NCBI GenBank assembly: GCA_964500515.1 | Contig: CAZCNE010000008.1 | Coordinates: 1-54,452, forward strand | Direction of reading: 5' to 3' | DNA length: 54,452 nt | Source: Altimarinus sp964500515 | Lineage (GTDB): Bacteria > Patescibacteriota > Gracilibacteria > BD1-5 > UBA6164 | Shown: one piece after another, positions 33,201 to 42,864 of the stretch | Layout of the letters: the number at the start of each line of letters is the position of its first letter | Numbering within the stretch: the stretch's first letter is position 1 | Made by a program: the position numbers and the translations under genes | Notes under the pieces: generated by a model | The model's database searches: none | What the model was told of the DNA's origin: nothing | Seen by the model: the letters and a program-made list of their open reading frames with translations, nothing else

Positions 33201-34233
33201 AAATATATCAGAAGAAATAGAAAAGTTTTCAAATACTCTCGAAAATAATAAATATACAAAATGACAAGCTTCTTATATACTAAAAGAAATTATTTCTTGA
33301 TCTAGTTTTTCACAAGCTTTAGGAAGTTTAAATAATGATAATATAAATCATCAAATTTTTTGAGAGATTTGAATACTAGATGAAAATTTAAATAATAAAT
33401 TTAATGAAATTAAAAATAATCCACAAAAAATAAATGAATTTTTAAATTTTATAAAAGATAAAAATATTGATGTAAAAAGTTTACCCCAAAAGATTCAAGA
33501 TTATATTTCAATTCAAGAACAAATGAAAGAAATAAGTGCTGAAAATCTTAAAGAAAAAATAAATGGAATAAATGAAAAAATATGAGAAATTGATAATCAA
33601 ATTAAGAATATTAAAGATTATTTTGAAAATAAAGTTTCCCCTGAAGCAAAAAAATGATTTGTTACAGAAGTTGAAATAATGCAAATTATTGATGATTTAA
33701 AAAAACCAGAAAGATGAGTTGATTTAGCTAGTTTTAAAGTTTTTGAATCAAATAAATGAGTATATACTGATAATTATTATCAATTAAAAGAATTAGCTTA
33801 CAAAAAAATCAACGTATTAAACCAACAAAAATTTAATAATTTATTAGAATTAAATCATTTAGATGGATATGAATTAAATACTGAACAAAAGAGTTTTTTA
33901 TTGGATTATATGAAAAATAATATATTTACAAGATTAATAGCACAAAAAAATTTATGAATTAGTAAATATGATACAAAAGGTTTATCATCACTTATTGATG
34001 CAGATAGTCTTAAACAATTTGAATCACATTCAGAGCTAATAAAATATATTGAATCAAATATTTTACTTAAAGAAGATGGATTTATTCAGAAACTTCTTCC
34101 AATTGAAGATTTAATAGTACACAAAAATGCACAAAAATTAAGTTTAGAAGCAAAAGTAAAAATTCACGAAGAGTTTTCTTTTGGTAAACTTAAAGCCTGA
34201 GATCTATTTAAAAGATTAAAAATACAAATATAA
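30298..34233 (+). CDS. Giant protein of unknown function (1311 aa)
   Basis: No family recognised. Starts MGINNNIEVNGNNFSEKLTE. The first about 340 residues are helical and charged. Two hydrophobic regions follow at about 354-391 (SSIEGTLTGFANILGIILQP) and 421-451 (NLAFSSLLTLSIGSIFIG), giving a likely membrane hairpin. Residues 455-660 are basic and aromatic (YVLEDYDRNRGPNGRVEMSG...), and a long helical Lys/Glu/Asn-rich C-terminus completes it. It lies 5 bp after the 1381-aa gene and 15 bp before the 831-aa gene, so the three look like one operon. The similar domain order (helical, membrane hairpin, helical) suggests related roles. Confidence 0.85.
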
Positions 34234-34248
34234 TAATAAAATCTTATA

Positions 34249-36744
34249 ATGGAAACAAGTAAAGAAACATTACCTGATTTACAAAGTCAAGATATTGCTA
34301 AAACAATTATTCCAGACACTTCGCTTGATAAGATATTTAGTATATATTTGATGTTTTTTGATGTGCTTGAAAAACACAATATTGCAGATACTGATTTTGA
34401 AAAATTTCTTTATGATTTTATGAGAAAAAATAATATTTCTGAATCAGATATAAATTGAGTAGAATTTAAAAACAATAAAATTATAATTTATACAAAAAGT
34501 ACGGAATCTTATACTTTTGATTTTCAAGAGTTTTTGGATTTTTATAGAAATGAAAAATTTTGAGATTTTGATATAGAAGAAGCTGAAATCCAAAATAAAA
34601 TTATACATTTGGCAATGGAATCTATTTTTATCGAAAATACCAAGATATTTGATGAACTTGATGAAAATGATAGAGTTAATATATGAAAAATTAGCAAGAA
34701 TCTAAAATCAAAAAAATTGAAACCTATAAAATGAAAAAGTATAGATGAAACTATAGAATTATTGAAAATTTATGAATGAAAAAATTTAATAGAATTAAAA
34801 GAACTTTTAGAAGCTTCAAATACTAAACTTTTAGAATATTATAAAGAATATTATAAAACAAAAAAATCTCTAGAACTTTTGGAAAAACAAGTAAGTATTT
34901 ATGCATGAGTTTGAGATATATATGAATGATGAGCAAGACTTCTTTCCACAAATTCTCAGGAAATTGATTTGCTTACAACAGAAATAATAGATAAAAAAAC
35001 TGTTCCTGAACTTATAGAATACATAAGAATTACAAATAATACTATAAGTAGTAACCTAAAAGTTTCTGATATGGCGAAAGCAAACAATTTATGACTTATA
35101 AGAAATTTGGTAGAAAAAACTTTTGAAAAAATGAAAAAAGAAAAATCAAGTCAAAGAGAATTTATAAATTTTATAAGAGTTATAACTTGAAGAAATTTAA
35201 CAAGTGATGATTGAAAAGAAAAGCAATTTGCAGTTACAAAAGTATCAGATATTCCTTTAGGTTTTTATGGTACGGAAACAGAATATGTACACGAAAATCT
35301 AGTAAATGTTAAGTCAGAATTTAAGCAAACAGATATTGCAAATAAAGCTTTAATTTATATTATGTACAATAGTTCTATAATAGAAAAAACAAAAGAAAAA
35401 ATGAAGAATAAATTTAGCTTAGAAGATAAAATTTTTACAAAAGATGAAAAAGAAAAAATAACTGAAGTAAATGAAGTTTTTGATAAATCTTTGAAACAAC
35501 TAAAAGAAATATGAGTAAATACAGATAATTTATTAGAAAATATGTGAATTAGTAATTTAAGATGAAAAAAAATATCTGAATTATGATTTGATGAAATGTT
35601 AAAAGTCTGAGTGCTTTTTAGAGTTGCAAAAAAAATAAAAGATAATTTAAGTAATTTAAAATGAAAATCACCAGATGAAATTATCAGTTTTCTAAATACA
35701 AAAAATAATGAAGCTTTGTCAGAAGCTTATAAAAGCTTAAATAAAAGTTTTTTTTCAAATTTTGATAAAGGATTAAGTTGAACTAGTTCAATAGATTTGG
35801 GCTTAGAAAAAGAAGAGGCAGAAATTTTTGATTTGTATGGTGAAATTAACGGTAAATGACTATTTAATTTAGCAGATGAAAACTGGTTTTCTAAAAATTT
35901 TTTAAATTTGTCTACTTGAGTAGTTTTGTCAGTGTGAGTACTTACCGCAGCAATTGTGTTATCTCCTGCTGTGATGGCAGCTTGATGAGCTTGACTTTTA
36001 TTAGCTTGAGCAGAAATTTGATTAACTACAACTATAGCGTCACAACTTATGTCAGATAAATGATATGATACTTTAGAAGAAGCTACTTGGTGAATCTGAA
36101 CACAAGCTTGAGTTGATATAGTGAGTTCAGCATTATTTACTGCTTGATCATGATGGATAATTTGAAAAACTTGATGAAAAGCTTTTTCAGAAACATTACA
36201 AAATGAATTAAAAACTTGACAATTAACACAAAAAACACAAGAAAAATTGTGAAATATACTTGTTGAATGAACGAGAGATTTAGCAAAATGAAATAAATTT
36301 GTACACTGAAGATTGTGGAAACCAAAGGTACAAATTACAGTAAATGAATTAGAAAAATTAAAAAATGCATGATTTAGTTGAGAATTAAGTAAAAAATCTA
36401 TAGAATTTTTATGAAAATATAGTGCTGTAAATTGAAATATATGAAATTTATTTGATATGTGAATTTGATTATGAGATTGAGTTACTTCATCTATTGTTTG
36501 GCAAATGCTTGAGCTAGGATTTGTAGATAAAAAGTTTGTTGAAAATCATTTTAATCCAGACTTGTGAGAGACATTTTTAAGTGTTAAAGAATTGAAATCA
36601 AAATCCAATGAGCATAGACAGGAAATAGAAAAAACAATTGCTAATGATGTTAATTTAAAAGAGATTTATTATCAATTATCTGAACAAGATAAAAATGATA
36701 TTTCTTTATATTATACTATTTTATATAAAAAATTATTTGTATAA
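34249..36744 (+). CDS. Large membrane-associated protein of unknown function (831 aa)
   Basis: No family recognised. About 530 charged helical residues precede a Gly/Ala-rich hydrophobic region at about 550-650: VVLSVGVLTAAIVLSPAVMA, GGAGLLLAGAEIGLTTTIA, then GGIGTQAGVDIVSSALFTAG. Such Gly/Ala membrane regions resemble the pore-forming or translocation segments of polymorphic toxins, but that is only a resemblance. The C-terminal about 180 residues are soluble (FVHGRLGKPKVQITVNELEK...). Last of the three closely spaced large genes; a new promoter follows at 36749. Confidence 0.82.
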
Positions 36745-36748
36745 TAAA

Positions 36749-36777
36749 TTGACAAAGTCTTATAATTAATGTATAAT
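36749..36777 (+). promoter_or_regulatory. Consensus sigma-70-type promoter
   Basis: TTGACA (36749-36754), exactly 17 bp, then TATAAT (36772-36777) preceded by TG. The best promoter match in the window; it drives the 165-aa glycine-rich protein. Confidence 0.85.
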
Positions 36778-36812
36778 AATTTAAATTAAATTAATTTTTA
36801 AAAATTAAATTT

Positions 36813-37310
36813 ATGGGAAATAAAATGGATCTAGCAAAAAAATTGGGAACAATACCAGCAATTTGAGTATGAGTTAATCATTTTTATCCTTCAGTTATTA
36901 ACTGGACAAAAAGTGCTGTAGAATGAGTTTTATCAAATTCTACTATTACTAATCCTTTATTTGCGAAATTTTCTATATGAACAATTTGATCTGTAATTGC
37001 TGCTCCAATGGTTACAAATGATATTATGAAATCATTTTCTACTTTAGAAAAGCATAAATGGATAAGGTATACAACAAATGCAATAGCTGCTTCTGTAGCA
37101 TGTATAGGTTGAACAGCAGCTACTCCATGGATACTTTGATGAGCTGCAGCATATGCACTTGGTAAACCAGCTTTTGATAGAATTGTTTGATGAGCATATT
37201 GACTTGTATGATGAACTGTTAAATGAGCAGCAAAATGAACATGGCAATGATTGAAATGAAATCAATTTAAATGAGACTGATGGAATAAGCTTAATCCAAA
37301 TATATCATAA
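36813..37310 (+). CDS. Small glycine-rich hydrophobic protein
   Basis: A 165-aa protein not assigned to a family. After a short start (MGNKMDLAKKLGTIPAIGVG) come hydrophobic segments (FSIGTIGSVIAAPMVTNDIM, NAIAASVACIGGTAATPWIL) and a small-residue run of GxxxG-like pattern (GGAAAYALGKPAFD, RIVGGAYGLVGGTVKGAAKG), ending polar and basic. Most glycines are TGA. The length and Gly/Ala-rich helices recall bacteriocin-like or pore-forming peptides and some phage membrane proteins, but no motif decides. Its own perfect promoter suggests high expression compared with its giant neighbours. Confidence 0.75.
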
Positions 37311-37378
37311 TAAATTTTTCATATTTTTTATCTCTTAATATCCTAAGAGTAAACTGATCCTTTTCTATTAAAAATAAT

Positions 37379-37430
37379 AATCCCTCTTGTAAAAAGATGA
37401 AGTGAGTAAAACAAGCAAGGGATTTTTTTT
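37379..37430 (+). terminator. Terminator after the glycine-rich protein gene
   Basis: AATCCCTCTTGT pairs with ACAAGCAAGGGATT (one bulge) around a 20-base loop, followed by eight T. Confidence 0.8.
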
Positions 37431-37579
37431 GTTATTTATAAATTTATAAATATGAGAGGAAGAAGTTTTTAAAAGAGATTAATAATCAAAAAATATTTTT
37501 GAAAAGATAGGTCTTTATATTAAATTTTATTTCGCTCGAGATGATTTTTTTGATATAAAAAGTTTGAATAAATTATATT

Positions 37580-37612
37580 AAAATCCCCCTAGCCCCCTTT
37601 ATCAAGGGGGAA
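37580..37612. repeat. Solo copy of the CCCCCT palindromic repeat
   Basis: AAATCCCCCTAGCCCCC followed by TTTATCAAGGGGGAAT, identical in core to the units inside the methyltransferase gene. Confidence 0.85.
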
Positions 37613-37800
37613 TAACACGAAATCATCATAATATTTTTTACAAAAGGGATATACTCAAACACCGATATTGACTTTTATGAAAAAAAAGAATAAAATCTCA
37701 CATTATCAAAAGTAGTAAATGAGTAAAGCTAATAGGAAGAATTTTTTGTTTTTTATCGATAATTATGTTATTATTTATATATAATTTATAAATTAAATTT

Positions 37801-40419
37801 ATGACAAAACAAAAAAAAGTAGAACTTTTTGAAAATAAAAAAAAAGAAACTCAATTAAGAGAAAGATTTGAAAAAGATTGATATAATTGGGAAGAAGTTA
37901 AAGAAAAACTTGAAAAAATTAGACAAAAAGAAGAAATTGATAAAAATTTATCTAAGCTTGAATGATCCGTAGAAGAAAACTATAAATATATAAAATCACT
38001 TTTAGAAAAATATAAAGATGAACTTGATTCACAAGAGTCTCTTAAAGATAAAACAAAAAAAAGTCTTGATGAAAAAATTGAGGAAGAAAAAGATAAACTA
38101 AAAGAAAAATTGTTACAAAAAACAAAAGATATTCCTATTATTTGATGATTATTATATAATGCTTTGAAATGGATTGATGAATCAAAAGAAGAAAAAAAAG
38201 ATGATTGATTTTGGGAAAAAACAAAAAAATGATTTTTTTGATGGTTATGATGAACAATACTAACTATATTTTGATGATTTATAGCTTATGATAAATACAA
38301 GGAAGAAGTTGAAAATGTAGCTTGAAAATTGTGAGATGGTATCAAAAAATGAGTTGATGATGCTTCAGAAAAATTAAAAGGAAATGGAGTTGATCATGAA
38401 GAAAATCAAAAATTAACTTGATGAAAAAATGTTTTATCTGAAGTTAAACAAGAATTTATTAAAGAATTACCAGAAAGTACTTTTATGGCATGATTTAATA
38501 TACTTAAATTTTTTACAATTGAAAAATTTGATATAAATTCAGATATAAAAAGTGTAATTTTAAGCTTATGAATTAAAAAATTTAAAGATCTATGACTAGA
38601 ATTTGAATCGTTTTATGATTCAAATAATAAAAAAATAACTGATAAAACAAAATATAATAAATTTGTCAAAGATAATTGATTAAATAAATATAAAGAAGAC
38701 GAAATAATTGGTATCTTAAATATATTTTTTTGAGAAAAAACAACAGAAATTACTATGAAAGAAAGACTTTCAAAGGAAAAATTGAAAAACATATTTGAAA
38801 ATAATTCAAAGCAAGATTTACAAAAGTTTTTTTGATCAACACAAGAATATGAAAAAGTGTATAATATTCTTCAAGATAATAACTATAATTTTGTTTATTT
38901 AGACCTAAAATCTACAATGATACTATTATCTCTTTCATATAAAAATTTTATTATTTGATCAGCTATGCAATGATTAGATAATGTAAAAGATTATGTTAAA
39001 GATTTATTAGCTTGAGAGTGAGAAAATATATTAAATAAAATTAAAGAAAATATAGAAAATAGAAAAGATAATTTATTACCTGTTAATGTAATATCTGTAA
39101 TAAAATGAAATTCAGCTTTGGGTAATTTTTGATGAAAACAAAGACTTAATATAAGTGAAAAAGATTTATTAGAACAAGCTAAAAAAGAAAATTTAGATGA
39201 AGATTCAATAAATAAACTAAAATTATTTATTGAATTTAGGGATTCTTTATTGGAATCATTATCAAATGATCCAAGATACACGCTATGAATTACATGATTT
39301 GAAAATGAAATAAATGAAAAAATGAATTTAAAAGATGTTATTTTTTTGTATCTTGCCTTAGATTGAAATGTTGAATTTTTTAGATCTGTAAATATCTCAC
39401 CGTATAATAAGTGAATAATGTATTATTTTATTTTTAAAGTTTTAGGAAAAGGATCAAAAGATGTTCAGGCATGATATTGAGCAGAATTGTTAAGAAAAAA
39501 TAATGATAAAGATTTTTTTTCTGATGAAGATAGACAATTTATAAATGTAATGCTTTATAAATTGACATCGGAAGAGTTTTTGCCACTTCAAAGAAAGATT
39601 CAACAAATAGAATGATTTTCAAGACAATGGATTGAAGGAATATTAATTGATAATTGAGTTCCCAAGGAATATGCTTGAGATTTTGCAATGTTGTTAGAAG
39701 TTTTAATTTGACTTTCTTCTTTTCTTGTTTTTAAAAAGTTAAAGTTTTTTAGGTGGATATTTTATCCAGCTATTTCATATATATGAGTTGCCCTTGCTGC
39801 ATGATGAGTAAATGTTGCTTTAGAACAAAAAATTTGAAGTGAGAATTATCAATCATTTTCAGAATGATTTAATCTATTTTTAAAAAAAAGTCCTTATGAG
39901 TGAGAAATAACGACTAAAGATTGAACTAAAGTTGCTTGAAAATTTAGAAGCTTAGATGATTTTGAAAGAGCGTATAATGATCCTACTAATTTTGAAAAGG
40001 AGCAACAAAAAATTACTTATCTGAAAATAACATCTGTATGAATTGAAAATTCAAAAGAAGAAGAGTATATTTGAGATAAAAATAGTCCAAATATATTTAT
40101 AAAATATGATGGAAAAAAAGACTATTATATATTATATAAGTGATATGAATATAAATTTTGATATAAAAAATATCCTTGAAGTCCTTTAGTTGATTTCGCT
40201 TTTGACATTACGTATGATCCAAGATGAAATATTAATTTTGAAGAAGTAAATTTTACTGATAATGGTATAGAAATTTGATATTGAGAGAACACATTTTTTA
40301 TTGAATATTCTGAATTGTATACCTTAATTGATGAAAGTTGAAGTGAAGACTTTTATGTGTTACATACTTGATGACAAAATTTTTGAATAAATGATATTTA
40401 TTTACAAAAAACTAACTAA
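37801..40419 (+). CDS. Large membrane-associated protein of unknown function (872 aa)
   Basis: No family recognised. A highly charged coiled-coil N-terminus (residues 1-120, long K/E heptads such as EKIEEEKDKLKEKLLQKTKD) leads to a hydrophobic segment at about 133-160 (FFGWLGGTILTIFGGFIAYD). A large helical middle follows, a second hydrophobic region at about 630-676 (AMLLEVLIGLSSFLVFKKL, ISYIGVALAAGGVNVAL), then a beta-rich C-terminal domain of about 180 residues (ITTKDGTKVAGKFRSL, IFIKYDGKKDYYILYKGYEY). Same general build as the other large proteins of this block. Separate transcription unit with its own terminator. Confidence 0.83.
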
Positions 40420-40442
40420 GCTAGAATCCTCTAGCTTTTTTT
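40418..40442. terminator. Shared terminator of convergent genes
   Basis: AAGCTAGA pairs with TCTAGCTT around ATCC and is followed by T on the plus strand. The TAG stop of tatD (40423-40421) lies within this hairpin, and the 872-aa gene stops at 40419. Confidence 0.85.
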
Positions 40443-42199
40443 ATCCTAAAAATTTCTAAACTATTTTCCCAAATCTGATTTTTTATAAGTTCAGGTTTTT
40501 CTTCTCTAAGTTCACATAATTTATCAAATACTTTTTCAACATAAAAAGGATAATTTTCTTGTCATCTATAGGGAACTGGAACAAGATAAGGCGAATCTGT
40601 TTCTATAATTATATTTTTTAATTCTATATTTTTTGCTACTTCTTGCAAATTTTTAGCGTTTTTAAATGTCAAAATTCAGCTAAAACTTATTTTGCAATTT
40701 GGTGAAAAATCTATAAGTTTTTTTGCATATTCTAAATTTTCGCTATAACAATGCATAATAAAATTTTTGAAATTTGTTTGTTTTAATATTTCAAAAATAT
40801 CTTCTCAAGCTTCACGATTATGAATTACAATCGGTAAATCGAGTTTTTTTGCAAGATTTATCTGAGCAATAAACCAATCTTTTTCTAATTGCTTTTTTTG
40901 TTCTAAGATTTCTCTAAACTCATAAAACCCCCTACCCCTCCTTCGGCAAGCTCAGGACAGGCTCTTTACAAAGGGGGAATAATTAGGAGCGGTATTTACA
41001 AAAGGGAAATAATTAGGAGCGGTATTTACAAAAGGAAAATCAGAGTGTGATGTTTTTATGAACGAAGAGTTGAGTGATGAAGTCAAATTATTAAGATTTG
41101 GATTTGTAGGGGAGATATTTTGTTTTTGTTCTATTTGGAAATTTTGTGTTATATATTTATGTAATAAAATATTATTAGATTTTTGCTCTAACCCCCTTTG
41201 TAAAGGGGGTGTAGGGGGTTTTTGTTCTGATAAGTTTTGTAAGTTTACTATCTTTTTCTTTATTGTATTACATACATTTTCAAAACTTTCATATATTTCA
41301 ACATTAGTAAACCTCAATATTTCTAATCAATAATTTTCTAGTTTTTTAGTTCTTTTATTTTCGTATTTAAAATAATTTTCTTGAAAATGAGAATCTCAAT
41401 CAATCTCAATTATTAATCATATACTTGGGATAAAAAAATCAACAATATAATTTAATAAAGGTTTTTGTCTAGTTATTGAAATATCTAATGTTTTTAGAAA
41501 ATTATACCAGATTTTTTTTTCAGCATTTGTCATATTTTTTCTTAATTCTCTTGATTTATTTTTTAAATCTTGATTGTATGGGATAAAAGAAAATCATTTT
41601 GTTTTTAATTTTGATTCTTTGTTATTTCAGTTTATATAAAACCCCCTAGCCCCCTTTACAAAGGGGGAATAATTAGGGGTAGCATTTACAAAGGGGGAAT
41701 AATTAGGGGTAGCATTTACAAAGGGGGGATTATTAGGAACAGCATTTACAAAGGGGGAATGATTAGAGGCGGTATTTACAAAGGGGGAATAATTAGAGGC
41801 AATATTTACAAAAGGTGAAAAATTAGAATTTGCATCTACAAGGGGAAAAATTTGTTCTTCATTATTTATAGATTTAAAACTATTATTTTTTTCTAGCCGA
41901 TAATAATCTAGTCAACATTCTCAAATTGCTATAACTTTTTTATTTTTTGCTAAGTTTTCAAGTTTATTTATAGTTTCGTTTATATCGCTATATTTTCAAA
42001 TATTTTCAGGTTGAATTCAAATAATTGCATAAGAAAAATCATATTTTTTACTTAAATCAATAACATGTTTGCTAGTTTCCAAATCAACTCAAACATTTCA
42101 AATAAAAAATTTTTTAGATTTATTTATTTCATCTAAAACTTCTTTTTCACATTTTTTTATAGAAAGGTAAGTGTGACAATGTGTATCAAAAAAAGTCAT
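40421..42199 (-). CDS. tatD: TatD-family metal-dependent nuclease with a huge in-frame insert
   Basis: A single 592-aa open frame; ordinary TatD proteins have about 255-270 aa. Host parts: FFDTHCHTYLS (metal-binding HxH) at the start, IIGIQPENI, VIAIGECGLDYYRLEKN near residue 98, then after the insert FREILEQKKQLEKDWFIAQI, LDLPIVIHNREAGEDIF near 455, FIMHCYSENLEYA, ISFSGILTFKNAK, IIIETDSPYLVPVPYRGQE. The insert occupies residues about 113-425, in the loop after GLDYY. It consists of 10-residue tandem repeats (NYSPFVNATP type), a DUF559 nuclease domain (206-324) and a second repeat block. The joined host parts restore a complete TatD of about 280 aa, a metal-dependent DNase or exonuclease. Confidence 0.9.
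40927..41048. repeat. In-frame repeat block on the C-terminal side of the tatD insert
   Basis: AAAACCCCCTACCCCTCC, TTCGGCAAGCTCAGGACAGG, TTTACAAAGGGGG, then two and a half 30-bp units (FVNTAPNYSP). It shares the CAAGCTCAGGACAGG spacer with the blocks in the methyltransferase gene. Confidence 0.88.
41187..41222. repeat. Palindromic repeat bordering DUF559 in tatD
   Basis: On the plus strand AACCCCCTTTGTAAAGGGGG then TGTAGGGGGTTTT. It forms one side of an inverted pair around the DUF559 segment; the other side lies at about 41638-41665. Confidence 0.88.
41228..41584 (-). mobile_element. DUF559 (Vsr-like) endonuclease domain inside the tatD frame
   Basis: About 119 codons: IPYNQDLKNKSRELRKNMTN, WYNFLKTLDISITRQKPLLN, IVDFFIPSIGLIIEIDGDSH, YENKRTKKLENYGLEILRF, then a helical end. 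It aligns residue for residue with the copy at 23434-23790, including the same boundaries (from IPYN to about NLQ). The catalytic core is intact. It has no start of its own and is bordered by inverted CCCCCT repeats. Confidence 0.87.
41640..41850. repeat. 30-bp tandem repeat inside tatD
   Basis: After a CCCCCTAGCCCCC-TTTACAAAGGGGG palindrome (41640-41670), a unit of exactly 30 bp (AAGGGGGAATAATTAGGGGT plus AGCATTTACA) is repeated about six times from 41661 to 41850. Divergence increases toward 41850. Each unit encodes ten residues. Confidence 0.92.
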
Positions 42200-42229
42200 A
42201 GATTGAATATTAGAAAATAGGGAATTAAT

Positions 42230-42754
42230 CTAAAATTCAATTCCTGAACTTGATAATCATAAAGTTTGATTATCTCAATCTGTAAAATTTGCATTTATTA
42301 TATTTATATTTTCAAGTTTTTCAGATTTTTTTGAATATCAAAAACTTAAAATATTTTCTCAAATTTCAATATCTTTATTTTGGCTTTGAGTTACGATTAA
42401 TGTTATAATTCAATTTTGATTTTTAATTTCTCTTAAATTTCATCAAATAATTAAATCTATATTATTTAAGCTAATATTTTCAGGATTATAAGCTATACTT
42501 AAAGAAAATTCTTTAACATTTTTCATAATTTTACTATTTTTCAAAATTATATTTGAATTGTCTCTAGCTAAATAAAAATCTCAAAGCTTAGAATTTTCTC
42601 AAGCATTTAGTATATTTGCTTTGAGTTTGTTTACATTGGGATTATTATTTAAAATATAAAAATTTATACCAAAAGCCAAAACTAAACTTACAAAAATTAT
42701 AGAAAAAGTTTTGATTTTTCTTTGTTTTCTATTTCTTTTGAAAATATTTAACAT
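42230..42754 (-). CDS. Membrane-anchored protein with cohesin-like domain
   Basis: A 174-aa protein. A basic start (MLNIFKRNRKQRKIK) precedes one membrane span (TFSIIFVSLVLAFGINFYIL), so the rest should face outside. The external part reads FYLARDNSNIILKNSKIMKN, VKEFSLSIAYNPENISLNNI, ENILSFGYSKKSEKLENINI, NANFTDGDNQTLGLSSSGIEF. This resembles the beta-sandwich of cohesin domains, with its y.p..l.l pattern and the terminal dG.......sG. It might dock to dockerin-like partners or be part of a surface/pilus complex. It lies 30 bp before tatD on the same strand. Confidence 0.6.
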
Positions 42755-42864
42755 AAAACTTCTTTTAAATAGTATTATTTTTTATTTTAATTAATTTTAA
42801 ATAAATGTAAAATTTAAAGCTTATTAAAGCATTTTTATGATTTGATATTTTTTAAAAATATATT

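Larger units (their letters stand above)
37311..37800. other. 490-bp intergenic stretch without a convincing gene
   Basis: It holds a small hairpin CTCTTA/TAAGAG (37332-37349), a strong terminator (37379-37430), one CCCCCT palindromic repeat (37580-37612) and otherwise AT-rich DNA. Short fragments with protein-like composition (for instance 37500-37580) lack starts and are probably decayed coding DNA. TATAAT-like sequences just before 37800 may start the next gene. Confidence 0.6.

Noticed and set aside
37440..37800. Short protein-like fragments as a transposase remnant
   Set aside because: The fragments are too short and too AT-rich to match any transposase motif; listed only as an intergenic stretch.
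40927..41861. The DUF559-bearing inserts considered as inteins with homing endonucleases
   Set aside because: No Cys/Ser at the first insert position, no His-Asn at the end followed by Cys/Ser/Thr, and no Hint-domain blocks; the borders are low-complexity repeats. Splicing seems unlikely.
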